The position numbers and the translations under genes were made by a program. Shown here in pieces: positions 16,533-24,154 of a stretch of DNA of 24,366 nucleotides. The first letter of the stretch is position 1. Every line of letters begins with the position of its first letter. This stretch comes from Lachnospiraceae bacterium UBA1760 (GTDB lineage: Bacteria; Bacillota; Clostridia; Lachnospirales; Lachnospiraceae), in assembly GCA_002314775.1 (NCBI GenBank), contig DCHE01000082.1, forward strand, positions 6,433 to 30,798. Direction: 5' to 3'. The notes under the pieces are model-generated. The model was not told where the DNA came from, did no database searches, and saw only the letters and a list, made by a program, of their open reading frames with translations.

Positions 16533-17897
16533 GTGTTTAAAAGTGATTATTTTAATTCTCTAGTTGATCAGTACGTTGACTTCTGCGCTGCTTCTGGAAA
16601 GATTGACCAGACACTTTATTCAAAACACGATGTAAAAAGAGGACTTCGTGATTCGAATGGTCGAGGCGTTCTTACAGGACTTACAGAGATTTCAGATGTT
16701 GTAGCATTTAAGGAGGACGAGGACGGAACTCGCAAACCAATTCCAGGTGAATTATACTTCCAGGGCTACAATGTAAATGATATTATTAAGGGCTTTGAAG
16801 GAAAGAGATACAAGTTTGAGGAGACAACATATCTTCTTTTGTTTGGAGAGCTTCCTTCAGAAAAGCAGTTAGAAGAGTTCATCAATGTGATTGGAGAATT
16901 CAGAGAGCTTCCGGTAAACTTTAACAGAGATGTGATTATGAAGGCACCTAGTGCCAATATTATGAATACTCTTCAGAGATGTGTTCTTACATTATACTCA
17001 TATGACCATAATCCGGACGATAACAGCATTAGACACGTGCTTGAGCAGAGTCTTGGTCTTATAGCAAGATTCCCTGTCATAGCAGCCTATGGATATCAGA
17101 GCTACAGACATAAGTACTTGGATAAGAGTCTTGTAATTCACAGACCAAAGCCAGGACTTTCAACGGCTGAGAATATTTTAAGACTGCTGAGACCAGATGC
17201 AAAATATACAGAGCTTGAGGCAGCAGTTCTTGACGTAGCACTTGTAATTCATGCTGAGCATGGTGGTGGTAATAACTCTACATTTACCACTCACGTAATA
17301 ACCTCGACCGGAACAGATACCTATTCAACGGTTGCTGGTTCGCTTGGTTCATTAAAGGGACCAAAGCATGGTGGTGCGAATCTCAAGGTTCAGCAGATGT
17401 TTGACGACCTTAAGGCACACGTGACTGACTGGTCTGATGAGAAAGCACTTAGAGAGTATCTTACAGCACTTCTTGACAAGAGGGCCTTCGACAAGGCGGG
17501 ACTTATATATGGTATGGGCCATGCGGTTTATACCCTGTCTGACCCGAGAGCGGTTATTCTTAAGGAATATGCTAAGAAGCTTTCTGTAGAAAAGGGTAAA
17601 GAGGATGAGTTTGCATTATATGAAGCTGTAGAAAGAATATCGGCTGAGCTTATCACGGCGAAGAGACATACCTTCAAGCCGGTTTGTGCAAATGTTGACT
17701 TTTATAGTGGATTTGTATATACAATGCTAAAAATTCCAGTTGAGCTATTCACACCTGTATTCTCAATTTCGAGAATTTCAGGCTGGGCAGCACATCGTAT
17801 TGAGGAGCTTGTAAATGATGGAAAGATAATTAGACCAGCCTACAAATATGTTGGTTATCACAAGGATTATCTTCCACTTGAGGAGAGATACTGGTAG
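16533..17897 (+). CDS. gltA: Citrate synthase (citrate/2-methylcitrate synthase family)
   Basis: The enzyme condenses acetyl-CoA with oxaloacetate to form citrate in the cytoplasm. The catalytic residues are recognisable: HAEHGGGNNSTFT with His243, YGMGHAVYTLSDPR with His330, and NVDFYSGFVY with Asp389. LGSLKGPKHGGAN is also typical. The 454-residue length, with an N-terminal extension before the core, fits the Clostridia form. Translation starts at GTG 16533, eight bases after AGGAGG (16519-16524), and the gene has its own promoter at 16440-16468. No clear terminator follows. Methylcitrate synthases share these motifs, so acyl-CoA preference is uncertain; no prp-type genes are nearby. The symbol is by family, not by proven orthology. 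Confidence 0.95.
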   Translation: MFKSDYFNSLVDQYVDFCAASGKIDQTLYSKHDVKRGLRDSNGRGVLTGLTEISDVVAFKEDEDGTRKPIPGELYFQGYNVNDIIKGFEGKRYKFEETTYLLLFGELPSEKQLEEFINVIGEFRELPVNFNRDVIMKAPSANIMNTLQRCVLTLYSYDHNPDDNSIRHVLEQSLGLIARFPVIAAYGYQSYRHKYLDKSLVIHRPKPGLSTAENILRLLRPDAKYTELEAAVLDVALVIHAEHGGGNNSTFTTHVITSTGTDTYSTVAGSLGSLKGPKHGGANLKVQQMFDDLKAHVTDWSDEKALREYLTALLDKRAFDKAGLIYGMGHAVYTLSDPRAVILKEYAKKLSVEKGKEDEFALYEAVERISAELITAKRHTFKPVCANVDFYSGFVYTMLKIPVELFTPVFSISRISGWAAHRIEELVNDGKIIRPAYKYVGYHKDYLPLEERYW

Positions 17898-18022
17898 CTA
17901 TTGATAAGGTGAATGTAGATGTAAATGTAGATGAAAATGCAATATTTCTAAGAAAGAAGTGTTAAATGTGGGGAAGGCTTCTAGCTGGAATGAAATACAT
18001 TTTACGGAACAGGGAGGACATG

Positions 18023-20191
18023 ATGAGAAAGATAAAAATAGGAAAGACAAAAAAGAGAGGCTTCGCAAAGAAGGTGCTTGCGCTTACACTTGGTGCAGCT
18101 ATGGCATTCTCAGGAGTAGGCTGTCTTGACGATGAGGACGATGATCCAATCGAGGATACTGGAAGTGGCAGCCAGGGCGGATCAAGCCAGAGTGAGCAGG
18201 GTAAGTACAGCGGAGATAACTCGAAATTTACTACAAATGGAACAAAGATTTCAACTGACAGCGGTTCACTTAAAATCGACAGAGTATCAAGATCTGAAGA
18301 AGTTAGTATGGGAAAAGATAACTGGACAATCTTCGTATATCTCTGTGGTTCGAATCTTGAGTCAGATGACGGTGCAGGAACAGCTGACTTTGATGAGATG
18401 ATGGAAGCAAGCTTCGGCGATGATGTTACTGTCATTGTTGAGACTGGTGGAGCAAACTCTTGGCAGAATGGCGTTGATGAGGATGCTATTCAGAGGTACA
18501 AGGTTACTTCAGGAGATATGGAGCTTGTTGACGAGCAGAAAAAGAGTGATATGGGTAAGCCAGAGACATTTACCTCTTTCCTTGAGTGGGGAGTTAAGAA
18601 CTACCCTGCTGAGCACATGGGCGTTGTTTTCTGGAACCATGGTAGTGGAAGTATAAATGGTGTATGCTTCGATGAAAACTATAATGATAACAGTTTATCC
18701 TTAAAGGAATTTGAGTCATCCTTCAAGAGTGTATATGGAAGCATGACTGACAGATTCGAGTTTGTCGGCTTTGATGCTTGTCTTATGAGTACACTTGAAA
18801 CAGCTAATGTTTTAGTTCCTTATGCAAGATATATGTATGCTTCACAGGAAACTGAGCCGGGCTCAGGCTGGAATTACACTGAAATTCTTGACTATCTTGG
18901 CAAGAATCCGGATGCAGATGGAGCAAGCCTTGGAAAGGTAGTTCTCGATTCATATGTTAATTCATGTACATATGCAGAGGACAAGGCGATTGTAACATTT
19001 TCAATTGTAAATCTTTCTAAGATTGATGCAGTTATGGAAGCATTTAACGATGTTTCTAAGGAAATCTATAATTCAAGCAGCTTTGATAAGGCCATAAAGG
19101 CTATCAAGAATGCTGATAACTTTGGAGGAAACAATAAATCTGAGGGTTATACTAACATGATTGACCTTGGAACTATGGCTTCAAATGTTTCAAGCTATGC
19201 TTCTTCAGCAAGCAAGCTTACATCAGCACTTAAGGAGGCTGTAATCTACAATAAGAATGGTAAGAGTCACAGCGGTGCAGGTGGATTATCTATTTACTAC
19301 CCACTTTCAGTAGAGGGTTCTAACGAAATTAAGATTTTCGCAGATGTATGCGTGAGCCCATGGTACTACAATGTAATCAACAAGGTGGTTTACGGTATTG
19401 AGACAGGTAGCACAGATTCCTACAGCTCATCTACAAATGAATCAGTAGCTGAGAACAGTGATGATATCTGGGAGGAGGATTATGAGTACACAGATGTAAG
19501 CACAAATGAGGGTGAGTATCAGACACTTTCAGATAGTAGTAGTTTGAACCTTGCTGATGCATATATCAGTGATGAAGGAAATTTCGTTGTTGAGCTTGAG
19601 GATATTGACAAGCTTTACACAGCCTGTGCAAGTATCTTCCTTGAGGAGGACGATGAGGTTATCTACATCGGTTCAATCGAGGATGTAAACTTTGAAGGCA
19701 ATTCAATTATAGATAACTTTGATGGTCTCTGGCCAACACTCGGTGATGCACTTCTTCCTCTTGAGCTTGTGGATGCCCAGGATGATTACAGTATCTACAC
19801 CTGTGAGATTTTATTAAACGGAGAGCAGACAAACCTCCGTGTCAGCATTGACTGGAGCACAAGTAAGTGGGAGGTCCTTGGAACCTTTGACGGTATCGAT
19901 GAAGAAACTGGTATGTCTAACAGAAATACCTACCATTTAAAGGATGGAGACGTAATTGAGCCAATCTATTACGTTACATCAGGAGATGACTGGGAAGCAT
20001 TTACAATGGATGATTGTAAGTACACTGTAAAGGGAACACCAGAAATTGAATTTGGATATCTCTTCGAGGGAACCTACGAGTACAGCTTTGACTTATATGA
20101 TATTTATGGAAATACATACTATTCGCCAACAGCTATATTTGAAATTAATGAAGATGGTGAAATCCTTTACGATGAGGATATTTACGAATAA
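18023..20191 (+). CDS. Clostripain-family (C11) cysteine peptidase, probable lipoprotein
   Basis: From ATG 18023 the protein has 722 residues. A basic N-terminus and a hydrophobic stretch (KKVLALTLGAAMAFSGVGC) end at Cys34, a likely lipoprotein signal, although Gly-Val-Gly before the Cys is not a perfect lipobox. A low-complexity Asp/Glu/Ser/Gly linker follows. The C11 core starts at NWTIFVYLCGSNLES and carries the catalytic pair His206 (FWNHGSG) and Cys253 (FDACLMSTLE). The C-terminal ~250 residues are very acidic and probably form beta-rich modules. C11 peptidases cut after Arg or Lys and often self-process. GGAGG at 18013-18017 is best spaced for ATG 18023; ATG 18020 is also possible, while the upstream ATG 17966 would bury the signal peptide behind 19 extra residues. 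It is a surface-anchored protease candidate that may process proteins or peptides outside the cell. Confidence 0.9.
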   Translation: MRKIKIGKTKKRGFAKKVLALTLGAAMAFSGVGCLDDEDDDPIEDTGSGSQGGSSQSEQGKYSGDNSKFTTNGTKISTDSGSLKIDRVSRSEEVSMGKDNWTIFVYLCGSNLESDDGAGTADFDEMMEASFGDDVTVIVETGGANSWQNGVDEDAIQRYKVTSGDMELVDEQKKSDMGKPETFTSFLEWGVKNYPAEHMGVVFWNHGSGSINGVCFDENYNDNSLSLKEFESSFKSVYGSMTDRFEFVGFDACLMSTLETANVLVPYARYMYASQETEPGSGWNYTEILDYLGKNPDADGASLGKVVLDSYVNSCTYAEDKAIVTFSIVNLSKIDAVMEAFNDVSKEIYNSSSFDKAIKAIKNADNFGGNNKSEGYTNMIDLGTMASNVSSYASSASKLTSALKEAVIYNKNGKSHSGAGGLSIYYPLSVEGSNEIKIFADVCVSPWYYNVINKVVYGIETGSTDSYSSSTNESVAENSDDIWEEDYEYTDVSTNEGEYQTLSDSSSLNLADAYISDEGNFVVELEDIDKLYTACASIFLEEDDEVIYIGSIEDVNFEGNSIIDNFDGLWPTLGDALLPLELVDAQDDYSIYTCEILLNGEQTNLRVSIDWSTSKWEVLGTFDGIDEETGMSNRNTYHLKDGDVIEPIYYVTSGDDWEAFTMDDCKYTVKGTPEIEFGYLFEGTYEYSFDLYDIYGNTYYSPTAIFEINEDGEILYDEDIYE

Positions 20192-20199
20192 ATAAAATG

Positions 20200-20230
20200 T
20201 GCCCCTGAGCTTTGGCTCAGGGGCATTCTT
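20200..20230. terminator. Bidirectional intrinsic terminator between convergent genes
   Basis: A perfect 11-bp stem, TGCCCCTGAGC (20200-20210) with GCTCAGGGGCA (20215-20225), encloses a TTTG loop. TTCTTTAATTT follows on the plus strand and the minus-strand readout gives CATTTTATT, so it can end both the clostripain gene and the convergent methyltransferase gene. Confidence 0.93.
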
Positions 20231-20238
20231 TAATTTGC

Positions 20239-21141
20239 TTATTTTGTCCATCTTCCAGCGGCACCGCATGGAAGTATGAGGCCAGATTCAGTCACAGGAA
20301 GACCGAGCTCATCGGAGATAACCTCTCCACCGAATTTGCTCTTTACCTCAGTTGAAATCATATATGTAAGAACTGAAGGTGCAAGACCGGTTGTGTAGGA
20401 ATTAACCAGGAAGAAGAGTGGATTATCAGAAAGAAGAGTAGAGCAAAGCTTTATAAATGGATGAATGCTCTCCTCGATTTTCCAGGTTTCACCCTTTGGG
20501 CCTCTTCCGTAGGAAGGAGGATCCATAATTATTGCATCATATCGGTTGCCTCTTCTAAGCTCCCTTTCAACAAACTTAACACAGTCGTCCACAATCCATC
20601 TGATTGGGGCTTCTGAAAGACCAGAACTTGCGGCATTTTCCTTGGCCCAGGTTACCATGCCCTTTGAGGCATCAACGTGAGTAACCTTCGCGCCGGCAGC
20701 AGCTGCTGCACAGGTTGCACCACCGGTATAAGCGAAGAGGTTAAGAACCTTTATCTCTCGTCCTTCCTTTACAGCCTTGTCAATAAGCTTTGAGAACCAG
20801 CTCCAGTTAGCTGCCTGCTCTGGAAATAAACCAGTGTGCTTGAAGCTGAAGGGCTTAAGGTTGAAGGTAAGCCTGCCGTCCTTTGAAATATTATTAGAAA
20901 TAGGAAGGTTGTAGGAGATATCCCACTGCTCTGGAAGCTTGAAGAACTCCCACTCTCCACCACCCTTGTTGCTTCTGTGGTAATGTCCATTAAGCTTCTT
21001 CCAGGATGGGTTATTCTTCTCAGTGCTCCAGATTACCTGAGGGTCTGGTCTTAGAAGAATGTATCTTCCCCATCTCTCGAGCTTCTCACCCTCTGAACAA
21101 TCAAGAACCTCATAATCTTTCCAACTATCTGCTATCCACAT
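20239..21141 (-). CDS. Class I SAM methyltransferase, rRNA large-subunit type (RlmI/K-like)
   Basis: This 300-residue protein is the only gene on the minus strand. It has a Rossmann-fold methyltransferase domain with motif I LNLFAYTGG (133-141), an acidic residue ending the next strand (VTHVDASKG) and the active motif DPPSY (Asp207-Tyr211). The FAYTGG plus DPPSY combination is typical of the COG1092 group, which methylates 23S rRNA. The preceding region (NLKPFSFKHTGLFPEQAANW) fits the same group. The PUA domain of full RlmI is absent or divergent, so the target base is not known. The ATG follows AAGGAG on the minus strand (in the complement of 21142-21160). It ends against the shared terminator at 20200-20230. 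Confidence 0.88.
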   Translation of the reverse strand: MWIADSWKDYEVLDCSEGEKLERWGRYILLRPDPQVIWSTEKNNPSWKKLNGHYHRSNKGGGEWEFFKLPEQWDISYNLPISNNISKDGRLTFNLKPFSFKHTGLFPEQAANWSWFSKLIDKAVKEGREIKVLNLFAYTGGATCAAAAAGAKVTHVDASKGMVTWAKENAASSGLSEAPIRWIVDDCVKFVERELRRGNRYDAIIMDPPSYGRGPKGETWKIEESIHPFIKLCSTLLSDNPLFFLVNSYTTGLAPSVLTYMISTEVKSKFGGEVISDELGLPVTESGLILPCGAAGRWTK

Positions 21142-21301
21142 AATAACTCCTTCTATTTATATGTACGTTTAAGCCATCCCAAATCATAAACTTGTCATAT
21201 GGCTTAGCCTACTGATAAACGCATAAAATGTAATTTACTAAAATACATAGATAAGAATATCCTAATAATCAATACTAGTCAATTAATATCTATAAAACTA
21301 T

Positions 21302-21329
21302 TTGCAGTTTTTTTGATTAGTGTTATTAT
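21302..21329 (+). promoter_or_regulatory. Candidate promoter for the 21430 methyltransferase gene
   Basis: TTGCAG (21302-21307) and TATTAT (21324-21329) are 16 bases apart, about 100 bases before the ATG, in an AT-rich divergent intergenic region. The spacing is one base short of optimal. The promoter of the divergent minus-strand gene should also lie in 21142-21300, but I cannot place it with confidence. Confidence 0.45.
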
Positions 21330-21359
21330 TATGAGCATAAAGAATGGCAGAATATGAAT

Positions 21360-21392
21360 GCAAATTGGCTTGGGGGTTGCAGAGCAATTTGC
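21360..21392 (+). promoter_or_regulatory. Inverted repeat in the leader of the 21430 methyltransferase gene
   Basis: GCAAATTG at 21360-21367 and CAATTTGC at 21385-21392 form a perfect 8-bp inverted repeat with a 17-base G-rich spacer. It lies between the candidate promoter and the ribosome site, so it could be an operator or a leader hairpin. No poly-T follows, so it is not a terminator on its own. Confidence 0.4.
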
Positions 21393-21429
21393 GGATTATT
21401 AATAACAACATTTTCTGAGAGGACGTTAA

Positions 21430-22611
21430 ATGACAGAGGCTAATGAATTATACATTATAATAGAAGAAATAGAAGGTAAATCTCCATATAAGATAGTGTT
21501 CAGCAAAGGAGTTTCTTCCTATAAAAAAGCGGTTATGACTGTAAAAACTATAGGAGGAAGAAGAGTATATCAGATAGAGAGATTTACAGAAAAGCAGGCA
21601 TTTCATGAAAATATTGAGATGGATGTATTTAAGGACGTGGTTTTTATGCTTATGAAAGAGGAATTCATGGCCATGAATGCATTTACGGGGGAGAGGGACT
21701 ACCAGGTATCCATCACAAAGAAGGGAAAGCTGCTTGTCAATAAGACTAAGGCATCCAATAAACTGATTAAAAATGAAGCAGTTTCTTCTATATATAATGC
21801 AGGTAATAACAGAAGGAAGAATTATCTGCTCGAGGAGGGCAAGGAGATTGCACCACTCTATGATATGGGGATTTTTTCCAAGGAAGGAAAAGTCATTAAT
21901 TCCATGTATGACAAGTTTAAACAGATAAACAGATTTATCGAGATGGTTGACGATGTCATAGGTGACGAGAAGAAGCTAAATATCATTGACTTCGGCTGCG
22001 GAAAGAGCTATCTTACATTTGTTGTTTATTACTATTTAAATGAGGTTAAGGGAATCGACGCAACAGTGACAGGGCTTGATCTTAAGGAGGATGTTATAAG
22101 GAAGTGCAATGTGGCTGCAAAGAAGTATGGCTACGACAAGCTTCATTTTGAGCTTGGTGATATAAATGGATATAAGACTGACGCACCAGTAGATATGGTA
22201 ATTACACTTCATGCCTGCGATACTGCAACAGATTATGCTCTGTTTAATGCAATTAACTGGAAGGCAAGATACATTTTATCGGTTCCATGCTGCCAGCATG
22301 AGGTGAATAAGGAGATAAGCTGCGACGCATTAAAGCCTCTTATGAAGTATGGAATTATAAAGCAGAGAACTTCAGAGCTTGTCACTGATTCACTCAGAGC
22401 GGAGCTTCTTACTTATATGGGCTACAAAACCCAGCTCTTGGAGTTTATAGATATTGCTCATTCTCCTAAGAATCTTCTTATCAGGGCGGTGAAGGAGAAC
22501 ATTTCGTCAAATAAGAGGGAAGAAGCACTTGAAAATTCGAGAGCAATGTGTAAAATGTTTGGTGTGGAGCCAACACTTCTAAAGCTTATTGATTCGCAAA
22601 ATAAGAATTGA
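21430..22611 (+). CDS. Class I SAM-dependent methyltransferase (Methyltransf_32-like)
   Basis: The 393-residue protein has an N-terminal ~150-residue domain without recognisable motifs, then a Rossmann methyltransferase domain. Motif I is IIDFGCGKSYLTF (Asp187, Gly189, Gly191), motif II is VTGLDLKEDVI, and LHACDTATDYAL and SVPCCQHE follow. The Gly-Cys-Gly-Lys motif and the CDTATD and PCCQ segments are typical of Methyltransf_32 proteins, a group linked to RNA methylation in some members. Substrate is unknown. The ATG at 21430 has GAGAGG about eight bases upstream. It shares no close sequence features with the 20239 methyltransferase, so they do not look like duplicates. No clear terminator follows before the S10 promoter region. 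Confidence 0.88.
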   Translation: MTEANELYIIIEEIEGKSPYKIVFSKGVSSYKKAVMTVKTIGGRRVYQIERFTEKQAFHENIEMDVFKDVVFMLMKEEFMAMNAFTGERDYQVSITKKGKLLVNKTKASNKLIKNEAVSSIYNAGNNRRKNYLLEEGKEIAPLYDMGIFSKEGKVINSMYDKFKQINRFIEMVDDVIGDEKKLNIIDFGCGKSYLTFVVYYYLNEVKGIDATVTGLDLKEDVIRKCNVAAKKYGYDKLHFELGDINGYKTDAPVDMVITLHACDTATDYALFNAINWKARYILSVPCCQHEVNKEISCDALKPLMKYGIIKQRTSELVTDSLRAELLTYMGYKTQLLEFIDIAHSPKNLLIRAVKENISSNKREEALENSRAMCKMFGVEPTLLKLIDSQNKN

Positions 22612-22669
22612 TAACATAATAACAGGATATCCTCGAGCAAATTATTGGAGATGTCTTATAGTTTGCGTA

Positions 22670-22717
22670 GAAATATGTGCATAAATATGTGCAGAAATAT
22701 ACATAGAAATTTATAAA
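22670..22717. repeat. Four AT-rich 12-bp imperfect tandem repeats before the S10 promoter
   Basis: Successive 12-mers GAAATATGTGCA, TAAATATGTGCA, GAAATATACATA and GAAATTTATAAA cover 22670-22717. The first two differ at one base and the array decays toward the promoter, whose -35 starts eight bases later. It may act as an UP element or simply be AT-rich sequence that arose by duplication. Confidence 0.6.
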
Positions 22718-22725
22718 AAAAATAC

Positions 22726-22754
22726 TTGCATAATAAAAACATATGGTTTATAAT
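22726..22754 (+). promoter_or_regulatory. Consensus promoter of the S10 ribosomal operon
   Basis: TTGCAT (22726-22731) and a perfect TATAAT (22749-22754) have the ideal 17-base spacer. The expected start near 22761 leaves a leader of about 235 nt before rpsJ. AT-rich repeats immediately upstream could raise its strength. Confidence 0.88.
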
Positions 22755-22760
22755 ACCAAT

Positions 22761-22995
22761 TGCTGTGACATGATAGCGTTGAAATGAAGGTTGCAGCTCG
22801 ACAGAGCTGGTTTTTCACGGAGCGAATGTCAAGTTCAAGAAACTGACGGCAAGTCACTGTACTATAAACCATCTGCATTATGCAGAGATGACGTGTGTAA
22901 AGTTACGAACGTAAAAGTTTATGACACACACGGGAATGTGTACAGTCACCGCTTGTCGTACAAAGAAATAGTACGAAAAGGAGGCGACTTTTTTT
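22761..22995 (+). promoter_or_regulatory. Structured 5' leader of the S10 operon, probable ribosomal-protein autoregulatory RNA
   Basis: The leader contains several stems: CAGCTC/GAGCTG (22794-22809, GACA loop, then T5), GTCA-GTT/AAC-TGAC (22828-22847), CTGCA/TGCAG (22873-22885) and TCGTAC/GTACGA (22956-22976). GTGAC (22765-22769) can pair with GTCAC (22853-22857) to close a multibranch. ACACACG (22926-22932) can pair with CGTGTGT (22892-22898) or, through ACACA, with TGTGT (22937-22941), but not both. The ribosome site AGGAGG (22979-22984) lies 11 bases before the rpsJ ATG and is flanked by AAAAG/CTTTT, which could partly hide it. S10 operons are often controlled by L4 through such leaders. 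The ligand here is inferred. Confidence 0.65.
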
Positions 22996-23307
22996 ATGGC
23001 AAGTCAAATTATGAGAATCACTTTAAAGGCATATGATCACAAGCTTATCGATCAGGCTGCACAGCAGATCATCGAGGCAGTGAAGGCAACAGGCGCAAAG
23101 GTTAGCGGTCCAGTTCCAATGCCAACAAAGGTTGAGAAGATCACAATCTTACGTGCAGTTCATAAGTATAAGGACTCTAGAGAGCAGTTCGAGCAGAGAA
23201 CACACAAGAGATTAATTGACATTGTTTCACCAAGTCCAAAGACAATCGATGTTCTTCAGAAGATGGATATGTCAGCTGGTGTTCACATCGATGTTAAGAT
23301 GAAGTAA
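22996..23307 (+). CDS. rpsJ: Ribosomal protein S10 (uS10)
   Basis: The 103-residue protein is a clear S10: MRITLKAYDHKLIDQAAQQI near the start, GPVPMPTK in the middle loop, HKRLIDI and the ending GVHIDVKMK. S10 is part of the 30S head and, as NusE, joins antitermination complexes. It is the first gene of the S10 operon, translated from ATG 22996 after AGGAGG (22979-22984) and a run of seven T. The length is normal. Confidence 0.98.
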   Translation: MASQIMRITLKAYDHKLIDQAAQQIIEAVKATGAKVSGPVPMPTKVEKITILRAVHKYKDSREQFEQRTHKRLIDIVSPSPKTIDVLQKMDMSAGVHIDVKMK

Positions 23308-23439
23308 TCAAACAGCAGGTTATTTCAAAAACAAACAATTTATTTATTTAAAAACAGTACCTAATACCGTTCAATGACGAACGAATTTAGTATGATTGCA
23401 AAAGCAATCCGCTGTGAATTAATTAGGAGGAAATTAAAA
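23308..23439 (+). promoter_or_regulatory. Hairpin-containing rpsJ-rplC gap
   Basis: The 132-base gap is long for this operon. It holds CGTTC/GAACG (23368-23383, 6-base loop) and a perfect GATTGC-AAAA-GCAATC hairpin (23394-23409). The latter ends 15 bases before the rplC AGGAGG (23425-23430). Neither is followed by a T-run, so they are not terminators. They may be RNA processing, stability or translational control elements for rplC. Confidence 0.45.
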
Positions 23440-24126
23440 ATGAAGAAAGCAATTCTTGCAACAAAAGTTGGAATGACTCAGATCTTCAACGAAGACGGTG
23501 TTTTAACACCAGTAACAGTTTTACAGGCTGGTCCATGTGTAGTAACACAGGTTAAGACTGTAGAGAACGACGGATACGAAGCAGTTCAGGTTGGCTTCGG
23601 TGAGAAGAAAGAGAAGCAGATTAAGAAAGATGGTTCAGGAAAGAAAACTATCGTGAACCCACACGGTGCTACAAAGGCAGAGGCTGGACATTTTAAGAAG
23701 GCTAACACAACTCCAAAGCAGTTCGTAAGAGAATTCAGATTCGAGAACTCTTCTGAGTATGTAGCTGGTGAGAGCGTTATCAAGGCTGATATCTTTGCTG
23801 AAGGAGATAAGGTAGATGTTACTGCTACTTCAAAAGGTAAGGGATATGCAGGCGGTCTCAAGAGATATGGTATGAAGTCAGGTCCTTCAGCTCACGGTTC
23901 AAAGTATCATCGTCATGCTGGTTCGAACGGTTCTGCAACAACACCAGGTCGTGTATTCAAGGGTAAGAAGATGCCAGGACATATGGGTTGTGTAAGAGTA
24001 ACAGTTCAGAATCTTGAGATAGTTAAGATAGATGTTGAGAATGACGTAATCTTAGTAAAGGGTGCAGTACCAGGACCTAAGAAGTCATTAGTTATGTTAA
24101 AAGAAACAGTAAAAGTTGGCAAATAG
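23440..24126 (+). CDS. rplC: Ribosomal protein L3 (uL3)
   Basis: The 228-residue protein begins MKKAILATKVGMTQIF and has GKGYAGGLKRYGM, GPSAHGSKYHRHAGS and MPGHMGC, all diagnostic of L3, which nucleates 50S assembly near the peptidyl-transferase centre. I use ATG 23440, nine bases after AGGAGG (23425-23430). The same frame stays open upstream to ATG 23374, but that would add 22 residues with no family match and no ribosome site. Second gene of the S10 operon. Confidence 0.97.
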   Translation: MKKAILATKVGMTQIFNEDGVLTPVTVLQAGPCVVTQVKTVENDGYEAVQVGFGEKKEKQIKKDGSGKKTIVNPHGATKAEAGHFKKANTTPKQFVREFRFENSSEYVAGESVIKADIFAEGDKVDVTATSKGKGYAGGLKRYGMKSGPSAHGSKYHRHAGSNGSATTPGRVFKGKKMPGHMGCVRVTVQNLEIVKIDVENDVILVKGAVPGPKKSLVMLKETVKVGK

Positions 24127-24154
24127 GCGACTTTGAAGGAAGGAGGAACATTAG

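Noticed and set aside
17909..17965. Short 18-codon frame (GTG to TAA) containing the repeated AATGTAGATG
   Set aside because: It has no ribosome site and its Asn-Val-Asp repeats simply reflect a 12-bp direct repeat at 17912-17935. I see no evidence that it is translated.
17966..18022. Longer N-terminus of the clostripain-like gene from ATG 17966
   Set aside because: It would place 19 residues before a good lipoprotein signal sequence, and the GGAGG at 18013-18017 is positioned for ATG 18023.
17962..18435. 157-codon minus-strand frame opposite the clostripain-like gene
   Set aside because: It is Ser/Pro-rich, as expected for the reverse of an Asp/Gly/Ser-rich coding region, and it lies antisense to a well-supported gene.
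22612..22669. Possible terminator after the 21430 methyltransferase gene (AGGATATCCT palindrome)
   Set aside because: The palindrome has no loop and no T-run, so it is not a convincing terminator.
22791..23036. 81-codon frame upstream of and overlapping rpsJ
   Set aside because: It covers the structured S10 leader and runs into rpsJ out of frame. It has no ribosome site and no recognisable protein features.
23374..23439. 22-residue N-terminal extension of L3
   Set aside because: L3 proteins start at the MKKAI-type sequence, and the strong AGGAGG is nine bases before ATG 23440.
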